From Apostichopus japonicus (taxonomy: Eukaryota; Echinodermata; Holothuroidea; Aspidochirotida; Stichopodidae), in NCBI RefSeq assembly GCF_037975245.1, contig NC_092579.1, positions 5,641,001-5,705,000 of the forward strand: DNA of 64,000 bases, in the 5' to 3' direction. Position 1 is the stretch's first letter; each line of letters begins with the position of its first letter. Of this stretch, positions 56,901 through 64,000 are shown one piece after another. The notes under the pieces were generated by a model. It made no database searches, had not been told where the DNA came from, and saw nothing but the letters and a program-made list of their open reading frames with translations. The translations under genes and the position numbers were made by a program.

Positions 56901-59900
56901 GTAACATTTGGGATCACCCACTGAGTCTTTCTTTTATCTCAAACACATTTGATTGTCTATTTTAGCAAAAAAAAATCTCTCCTGCAGCTTGTAGGGGGGT
57001 GGGGTGGGGGGTCAGATCAATTTGTGGTACAACACAAGAGTTGTATTCCCAAACGATTATGGCAGGAATAAATGTTGAAAATTCATCGGAAAACTGGCTC
57101 CTTTTGTTCAGAGGGGGAGACCAGGGAGATGAAGATATGAGAATGAAGGAGTTTATCTTACTCTCAGCGTAGATGCATGGAATTGATCAGCAACGCTGAG
57201 AAGAAATAGAACAGACTCCTCATCTAGCCTCGATTTTAGAGCACCTTCGCAGACTTTCTTCAAGTTATCCATCTGATGAGGGGAAAAAAACGAAAACCAA
57301 AAAAACCCAAGTATCAAATCAGGGATGAATCAGTTATGATAAAGGACATTGATATGACTTATTTTCTGTTTTTGTTTTCCTCCAAAAGTATTGAGAAAAT
57401 GATGAAGACAATATTTGAAAATTTGACCTGTTTTGGTGTAGGATATGGGATTTGAATGTGACAACCTTATTTTGAAGAGAGACTTTTTATTTATTCTGAT
57501 AGTTTCCCCGCTTCATTACCTCATTATCTATTGCTAACAGCCATCATATCTCCAAACTGGTGTATAAGTTTAAATAACTGATCTTTCTTATTTTGGTATT
57601 TTATATTCTAATACAGTTTTCCCCTTGTCATTACCTCATATCTATTGCTAACAGCCATCATATCTCCAAGCTGGTGTAAAATTTTAAAATTACTGATCTC
57701 TCTTATTTAGCTCTTTTATTCTGATACAGTTTTCCCCTCTTCATTACCTCATATCTATCGCTAACAGCCATCATATCTGCGAGCTGGTCTATGCTCATAG
57801 CACCGGTGTCTAGCTGACCGCTGTAAAGGTATCGAACAAACTGCACAAACAGGTCTGGATCTATATCGTGCACTTCTATTTTCCTGCAGAGGAACGAAGC
57901 AAATGACAAAGAAAAACAAAATATGTAACAATTCAGATTTGGCTAACGTACGACAAGCAAAAACACATCCTGTACATGACGTCCATTATCAAATTCACAT
58001 TTATCTTTGCATTAAAAATTAAATTCCAGGCTAGTATAAAAGAACCAAAAACTTCCCACAAACTGATGGAAAGTCACTCCTCATCAACATTCAATGGGCA
58101 TTCTTTCATAGTGACATGTTCTCTGGTAAAAATGATGACCCATAAATACTTGCTAAAATAATTATTTCTATTCCTAATCATCTTTTCACTGGTTAAATAT
58201 AGAAATGAGATTTCTGTCAGTATTTGTAAATTTACCGGTATCCATGGCCATAGGTGAACACTTACTTTCTTTCCTAACCATACAATTAAGTGGACGATAT
58301 TGATATGGACAAATACGTACTTTTATTTGCATAATCATATCGTTTCACTGGTACAGATAAAGATGTTGACCTGTCTTTGTAAACATAGATTACCTGGTAA
58401 AGATGGCGGTGGGAGACCATTTTTCTTTTCTTAATCATACACTTACCGATAAACATTGAGATGTGCTATTTTTTCTCCCGGTAATCATAATTTGACAGAT
58501 GGAATTTATTTGTTATTATTCATTTATTGCTAAAGACTGAGATGAGGGCAATAGATACTTCCTATTCATGATAGTAATTTTCACAGATAGCATTTCTATT
58601 CGTAATCAATCTCTTAGTGGTGAACACAAGAGATGTGAGACTCCTTACTTGTCTATAGATTCTCTCATGCCACTCATTAAGGCTCTCCTAAACCAGTCAC
58701 ATCTGGCTGCGATGATTGCACGATGAGCTTTCAGCACTCTGACTTCTTCTACCCTCTCGCTACCCTGCGTCTCCACCGGCGTACCACCCTGAGTGTGATC
58801 CACGATTATGTCTGCTGGCTCCTCTGAAAGGATTTTACCAGAAAAGTTCTCCGTAACAATACCTGCTCATAATTAGAATATATTTCTCCTACCCTGGACA
58901 TGATAGCAAAGGAAGGTGCTGCACATCAAGAATTTTAAACCTTCTAAGAAAATAAATTAGGTGAAAGTGATATAAATTGTCACAACACAAAGCAGCCAAC
59001 AGTGGTCTAAAATCAAGTCAAACTTTGATCAGATTGGTTTAAGCAGCAGTACTGGAAGCCACCAAAATGAGAATCTCAAATAAAAATTAAGAATCTATTT
59101 ACTTGAGATTAGAATCAATTTATTTGAGATTAGAATCTATTCACTTGAGATTAGAATCTATTTACTTGAGATTAGAATCTATTTACTTGAGATTAGAATC
59201 TATTTACTTGAGATTAGAATCTATTTACTTGAGATTAGAATCTATTTACTTGAGATTAGAATCTATTTACTTGAGATTAGAATCTATTTACTTGAGATTA
59301 GAATCTATTTACTTGAGATTAGAATCTATTTACTTGAGATTAGAATCTATTTACTTGAGATTAGAATCTATTTACTTGAGATTAGAATCTATTTACTTGA
59401 GATTAGAATCTATTTACTTGAGATTAGAATCTATTTGCTTGAGATTAGAATCTACTTATTTGAGATTAGAATCTATTTGCTTGAAATAAGAATCTATTTA
59501 CTTGAGATTAGAATCTATTTACTTGAGATTAGAATCTATTTACTTGAGATTAGAATCTATTTACTTGAGATTAGAATCTATTTACTTGAGATGAGAATCT
59601 ATTTACTTGAGATTAGAATCTATTTACTTGAGATTAGAATCTATTTACTTGAGATTAGAATCTACTCACTTGAGTTAGCACATGACTCCTTGAACCTCTC
59701 ACGATGTATTAAAATGGATGATGAAAAGCTCTTAAGCAAAAGTGAGAAAGAAAACAAAAATTTCTTGTTTCTGGACAAGAAGGGGGGTGCGTGAGAGGTA
59801 CTTACCTTTGACCTGAATTATTTCAAAGACCATGTCTGTGTCTTCCCCAGAATCAAAGAGGTCTGATAAAAGTCTGGCTAACCTGCTCTCTCCTGAGGTT

Positions 59901-62900
59901 GGGGGAGTCTTCCATGACTCCACCCCTGAATACTGTCAAAGTTGGGAAAGAAAAATAAATTAATTACAATTTGGAAGCATTTTTCTACGGGCATAGGTGG
60001 GTGTGCGATTAATCCTGCAGGGCACAGTGAAATTTTGCACCCAATCCGTGGGTGTTTAATGACACACAGATGTTCCTACTCCCGTGACAAGATATTGTCA
60101 TTGGAAATATTTACATAGGAAAGTAAAGGTCTGCCTTTAATGTTGAAATATTCTATAACAAGCAGCAGGCCTGATACTTACAAAACTCTCCACAAAATAC
60201 ATATTCCTGTCAAATGACTGAATTATATTTCTGTGATATTATAAGGTTCCACATGAAGCATTAATGGCACTTAAGACCTTGAAGGCCACAGGAAATTTTA
60301 CACAGGGGCCCTATGTTGCTCACCAGTGCTCGATGGGGTGGTCCATTATATGACCTAGGGGCATATCAAGTTATCGGCCCTTCTCGGCAAGACCACTTTA
60401 AATACCGTTTAGGGGTAAAATTTTCTTAGTTTACTCATATTCGCATGTGGCATAAACCCAATACGAACAACCCCAAGATGTAGGGATTTTCATAGATAAG
60501 AAAATCGTTAAATTCATCAATCAATGAATCAATCACAAAATTGTTGACAAGCCTTAAATACATGAAAGAGGTAAGACATACCAAAAGAGCATCACTGCTT
60601 AATCTATCTCCACTGCCACCAGGTGAGGCTCCTTCATGGCTGGTACCTGGTTTGTGGCCAACAGGTTCCAATAGGCCCAACGCTGAGGCAGTCTGGGAGA
60701 AAGAATCTCGATGTACAAGGTCACAGCACTTTTTAACGACAGGTTGCAGGAAGGCTTTATTGGCAGATGCTTTCTGGAGTCCCCAAGCCTAGGGTAATCA
60801 AATAGTAGTGTTGTGCTGATATTGCTAATATCGGTTTTGGCCGATATCTGACACTCCAATCCCGATATCGGCCTGATACCGATACTTTTAAACGGCCAGA
60901 ATGAAGGTCAAATCACACTTTAAGTCATGCATTAATACATAAAGTATCAAACATTATAATCGGGTATAGTAAGTTACTATCGTTTGTACAACTCACAAAC
61001 AGTAACCACTTGTATGACTCTCATTTCCGGAATACAGTTAGTAAATTAGGAAAAACCAAAAATAAGTGCATATTCTATAACACTAGTCCCTAACCTCTTT
61101 TTAAATCAACGATCATATTCCCCACCAAGTTTATATGCTTGAAACTGTGCTACCATGTTTTTTTTTTTTGTGGAATAACACAAGCCTATCCTTCCTGTCA
61201 CATCCGTTGTATGATTATGACTCTGTTTGACCAAATATGTTCAAGACTGCAAGTTTTATACAAACTGTCATCAAGAGGAGCCACCGATTTCTAAGCAAAA
61301 ATGTTAAGGCATGACACCACGATGAATAAAAGTGATTTCATGTAGATATATGGCGTCGGTTGACATGATGGGTGGTAGTACCTGTCTATCCATGGTTGAG
61401 ACTTCACTGTAAATATTACACTGTACAATTAAATATTACAGTAGGCAAGAAATCAATACTGAAAAGATGGCATAGGTTAAAACATTGTGGGTACCCCATT
61501 AGTTCATGACTATGAGTAACTCACTGGGTTTTCAAATATTATAAAACGCCCACCTATTGGGTTGACAGATATGACAGAGACAGACTTAGTGGGTCTTAGT
61601 GGGGACATCTGCTAACCCAATGACTGACTATACCTACTAGACAATGTATGATGGTATGCTGTATATCAGTACTGAAAGAGATGGCATGACCTGTACCTAT
61701 CTATCCATGATGGGAGACCAGACTAAATGAAATGAGACACGAAAACGTCAAACAATGAAAAAAGAAATTCTCACCACTTTTGATGTGGCCATCTTGAAGT
61801 AAAACTTCCACTTTCTCATTGGTAGATTTCCATAGGCCTCACTTAATCTATTAGCTTTTGATAAAACCAAAGGAATCTGAAATGTACGGAAGACAAAGAT
61901 TTCAACAGTAAATTAGTCAAACAAAAAATTAGCACATATATATATATGCAAATGTCGTCATCTTTTGTAAACTAGGGGAATGTAAGACTAAAAGCAGGTC
62001 ACACAAAGTCAGTGTGATGTCTTTATAGTCACATGACCACTTGAAACAAAACTTCATTGTTAACTTATTGAATGATTTAACATTTGCTGGGTAACAATCA
62101 AACATGTGAAATCTTACAAGGAGTAGATACAGTAAAAGTTATTTTATGAAAGCAAACATGTAAATTTCATTTCATTTCATTCATCATTTCATTGACTGAG
62201 GTTGTGGTCTAGTAGTTAACTCAATGGACTGGCGACTAAGGATTATAGTTGAGCGTAACTGTCTCTCTTCACTGAGATGTATACATGAGGACCAGATTGG
62301 TAACTTGTAAATGAAGCTGTCTGTGCTGGATTGTAGCTGTAACCTATGGGCCATCTCTCAGGGGGAACATAATGGACATGGTGCACTGTAGTGTCCTAGG
62401 AGAGACTCTTCCAATTGTACACACTACCAAGCACGAATGTGACAAGTTGCAAATGGCAAGGAAATAACTTTAGTACAGTCGTGTGAAGCGGCCTTGGTCT
62501 TAGCCTTGAAACCTTCACCTTTGTAACTTGCTCGTCCTGTGAGGGTGCCTTGCAAGAATGAATAAAACCGCATCAATGATGCAGTATCTCAATACTGGAA
62601 GTTTTCATTTTGATTCCTAATTTCAAATCTTCTCTGTCTCTACAATTATCAATATCAATCATGGTACAACAAATACATAACTTGCATTTTTGCTACTTTG
62701 CCACGAATAGTCTCTGCAGGTTACACTTAATCCTGCTAATCTTGCCTTTAGCGCTCATTGCCTGTTAGTCGAAAGAACGACATTGCAAGGTTTAGTAATG
62801 TCACAGAATACCTAAGAACTTGTTTTTTATGTGGTATCCTTCATCTTAGGTCAGTCTCTGTTGGACTTTTTGGTCATATAGTTTGACGTCAATGACAACA

Positions 62901-63720
62901 GCCAAATTAGAAGAGGCGCATAACTCGACCATATTCTTGATGCCTGCCTTGAGAGCTAGGCCTATTGACCTATGTATGTTACTGTAGTGGTGACTACCAT
63001 CAAAACTGTGTCCATTTCTAGATATCAAAACAACCCACGTTTTTCCATCTCAATTTTTGGACATGAAGATTTCATGGATTTATGACTTGGAAAAAAATAA
63101 TGTAAAAGAAGATTACAAGTTTTTATATGCAAGTGATGGGTGGCCTCCTCTTCCCCTAATAGCCACCTCAGTTCCTCTCCATTTTGTTATTTTATTTTAA
63201 TTCTTTGTACATTTGATGTCAAACATTACAGGTTCAAAAGAAAGCTAAACATACTTCATATAACCTTATACATCTTATATCCTTATAAATAAAACATAAC
63301 CTTATACAATTTTTATAGTCTTATAAAAGTTGTGATGCTATGGCCGGCTCCTCTTTTATACGTACCCATCAAACAAACTTACCCTGGTCCTTCCTAGGAA
63401 AAGCTGTCTGAACACCAGTACAATGCTAATGTGGCTATCACTGAAAGCCTAATAGGCCTAGGCTTATATATATATATTTTTTAAATGCACTAGGCCTACA
63501 GTAAGTAGCCTTCAGAAATACAAGAATGTGTATAAGTAATTATACAAAATACATGAAGGGCAATCAAACAAACTTATCATGGCCCTTACTCTGAAAAGCT
63601 ACCTGAACACCAGTACTATCCTTAAATGGAATTCAGCAGTACAGAATGTAATTAGCATGCAATACACTAACACCTCGCGTGCCTAACTACACTACAGAAA
63701 TTGGTCGCGAGCGTAGCCAT
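50733..63720 (-). CDS. BTB/POZ protein with C-terminal UBA-like domain, 11 exons
   Basis: Exons in gene order: 63674-63720, 63383-63407, 61775-61876, 60582-60788, 59806-59932, 58649-58823, 57748-57883, 57162-57272, 56433-56545, 53314-53449 and 50733-50954 (stop at 50733). Every junction is AG/GT and in phase; 466 residues. The BTB domain is at about 158-273: DTDMVFEII, a 25-30 residue insertion, LKAHRAIIAARCDWFRRAL, VQFVRYLYSGQLD. A BACK-like helical stretch follows (LADMMAVSDRYEMDNLKKVC, about 262-350), then an acidic Ser/Asp linker (QYDSDSSDSSDYS). The UBA-like end is at about 423-463 (LEETVQQLKEVL, LARAADYDVNRAVNFFF). BTB proteins often recruit substrates to CUL3 ligases and UBA domains bind ubiquitin, so a ubiquitin-linked adaptor role is likely but inferred. 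No named orthologue recognised. The first two exons are the least certain. Confidence 0.8.
51490..53335 (-). repeat. Minisatellite seeded from an exon-intron junction, with decoy donors
   Basis: Monomers of about 40 bp share CTGGACyAGrrgTAAg and are arranged in 120-bp trimers, about 13 trimers in all. The array runs directly from the 3' edge of the exon at 53314-53449, whose end GACTGGACCAGGG/GTAAGC has the same motif. Monomers next to the exon are most diverged. In each trimer one monomer reads CTAGAG/GTAAGTATG, a near-perfect donor sequence. Confidence 0.85.
53735..55535. repeat. Direct duplication of about 200 bp flanking LINE debris
   Basis: Blocks at about 53741-53995 and 55363-55535 share GAGAGAAA, CCCAGAT.AGCAATGTG, GGCTA..AGACCACTCATGC-like, TGCAA.ATTGTGGG, GACACTGCATCTTTT and GAACTTGAAAC-like segments in the same order. 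The LINE remnant lies between them. Confidence 0.6.
54311..55030 (+). pseudogene. Tx1/L1-type LINE ORF2 C-terminal remnant
   Basis: A broken frame reads LLFKRNVLYVSDLFDQYGNP, then YDRFMPRFQINRFPLSLYFG, LIDCIPLDW, the post-reverse-transcriptase region of marine-invertebrate L1/Tx1 LINEs. Near 54730, in another frame, a knuckle-like CSFCTTQVESLENLFWDC follows, with the usual His replaced by Asn. Stops and frame shifts show it is dead. It is antisense inside an intron of the BTB-UBA gene. Confidence 0.7.
55930..56340 (+). repeat. Tandem array of GATACAGACCAGC-like 14-15-mers
   Basis: About 27 short units alternate GATACAGACC with AGCCT, AGCTA, AACCA or GACCA spacers. A block of about 110 bp starting at 55983 is repeated almost exactly from 56137, so the array also grew by block duplication. 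It lies in the 3 kb intron between exons 53314-53449 and 56433-56545. Confidence 0.9.
57484..57800 (-). repeat. Exon 3' edge and donor triplicated, period about 114 bp
   Basis: The 3' end of the exon 57748-57883 (encoding QLADMMAVSDRYE, then donor GAG/GTAATG) is followed in gene order by two further copies in the intron, with donors at about 57634 and 57518. They encode QLGDMMAVSNRYE-like sequence and keep the donor but have no acceptor of their own. Confidence 0.85.
59095..59672 (+). repeat. 21-bp minisatellite TTACTTGAGATTAGAATCTA, about 27 units
   Basis: Units are nearly identical. Because 21 is a multiple of three, long heptapeptide-repeat reading frames (such as RLESIYL) appear in two frames, but they are by-products. 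AGATT/AATCT within each unit can pair. It is intronic in the BTB-UBA gene. Confidence 0.95.
60806..60900. mobile_element. Possible transposon terminus rich in CCGATATCGG palindromes
   Basis: TAGTGTTGTGCTGATATTGC is followed by four GATATCGG / CCGATATC motifs, a pattern of subterminal repeats similar in kind to the KATNIP hAT-like element. No partner terminus was found. Confidence 0.35.
62200..62500 (+). mobile_element. Diverged copy of the V-core-type SINE
   Basis: The head TTGTGGTCTAGTAGTTAACT and the block CTCTCTTCACTGAGATGTAT match the order of the copy at 3340-3612, but the CCTTGGGCAAG part of the core is deleted. It lies in an intron of the BTB-UBA gene. Confidence 0.5.
63383..63407 (-). 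CDS. 25-base microexon of the BTB-UBA gene
   Basis: AG at 63408-63409 and donor AGG/GTAAGT. It carries one base plus eight codons (QLFLGRTR) and makes the first exon (phase 2) compatible with the 61775-61876 exon (phase 0). A decayed copy of the same segment lies at about 63577-63601 with its donor GT changed to AT. Confidence 0.5.
63674..63720 (-). CDS. Candidate first coding exon of the BTB-UBA gene
   Basis: ATG in a good context (CGAAAATGG) encodes MATLATNFCSVVRHAR, basic and free of acids, then donor GAG/GTGTTA. It may be a targeting peptide or simply a short leader. CCAAT (63747-63751) and a GC box (63770-63780) lie just upstream, implying a very short 5' UTR. The start is inferred from frame compatibility only. 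Confidence 0.45.
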
Positions 63721-63746
63721 TTTCGTGTAGCTGTTATGAGTCATAG

Positions 63747-63780
63747 CCAATCTGCTACAAAACAGACTTGGGGGCGGGGC
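63747..63780 (-). promoter_or_regulatory. CCAAT and GC box near the BTB-UBA start
   Basis: GCCAATC and GGGGGCGGGGC stand out in an AT-rich neighbourhood, 27-60 bases upstream of the candidate ATG. They would fit a TATA-less housekeeping promoter. Confidence 0.4.
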
Positions 63781-64000
63781 TTAATCATCAAAAACGGACC
63801 TTTTTACTAATAGTAGAGGCGGCAGCTCAGTGTTGTTTTAAGAAAGAAAAATCATTTAACCATCAAATAAGGAAATAAAAGCCATAAAATGTCATATACA
63901 GGTAGTAAAATTCTTATTAATACCTACCTGTAAACACCAAATGAAAGTTTAAAATGTTAATAAAATATATAATACATAGGACCCTATCTTAGACGATACC

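Noticed and set aside
57260-57300. Hammerhead ribozyme (CTGATGAG followed by CGAAAAC)
   Set aside because: The bases between the two core motifs cannot form stem II, and the CTGATGAG lies at the acceptor of a coding exon.
59103-59794. Long heptapeptide-repeat reading frames (RLESIYL and LEIRIYL type) as a structural repeat protein
   Set aside because: They come from a 21-bp minisatellite that stays open in two plus-strand frames; the tract lies inside an intron of a minus-strand gene with no splice or start context.
62846-63028. Minus-strand frame with SIGLALKAGIKNMVELCASS as an extra exon of the BTB-UBA gene
   Set aside because: It looks protein-like, but I could find no donor and acceptor pair that fits the phases of the neighbouring exons; left out, though a transcript could overturn this.

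Overview
This is a stretch of an animal nuclear genome. Its genes are split by GT-AG introns, it is AT-rich, and it is full of SINEs, hAT-type and other short inverted-repeat transposons, microsatellites and intronic minisatellites. A Toll-like receptor with its whole coding region in one exon, V-core-like SINEs and Tx1/L1-type LINE debris point to a marine invertebrate deuterostome. An echinoderm such as a sea cucumber is my best guess, but this is inference; nothing in the window fixes the species.

Five protein-coding genes can be supported. (1) About 5-14,244, minus strand: fifteen phase-compatible exons of KATNIP (KIAA0556, katanin-interacting ciliary protein), open at both ends. (2) 28,109-30,784, plus: a complete TLR (LRR ectodomain, one membrane span, TIR) with a degenerate BB loop and a polycysteine tail. 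(3) 36,164-42,598, minus: ECSIT, five coding exons, 419 aa, the Toll-pathway and mitochondrial complex I assembly factor. (4) 44,343-46,061, plus: ADPRM, the Mn-dependent ADP-ribose/CDP-alcohol diphosphatase, two coding exons, 369 aa. (5) 50,733-63,720, minus: an eleven-exon gene for a BTB protein with a C-terminal UBA-like domain, 466 aa as modelled, not identified with a named family. The TLR and ECSIT are convergent neighbours, ECSIT and ADPRM are divergent (about 1.7 kb apart), and ADPRM and the BTB-UBA gene are convergent.

The stretches between 14.3 and 28 kb, 31 and 36 kb, and 46 and 50.7 kb hold no recognisable conserved coding sequence. They contain MITEs, retroposon tails, simple repeats and one fold-back element.

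The most unusual signals are in gene architecture. A hAT-like element fills nearly all of one KATNIP intron and sits in the branch-point motif, which its own terminal TA restores. In the BTB-UBA gene, exon edges have been duplicated into neighbouring introns at three places. One of these forms a minisatellite of about 1.8 kb that carries about 13 decoy 5' splice sites, each closer to the consensus than the real donor beside it. The TLR has lost the usual BB-loop RD and Pro residues, lies next to ECSIT, and may have a distant non-coding first exon downstream of kappaB-like sites. All of these calls come from reading the sequence; no alignment or database search was run.
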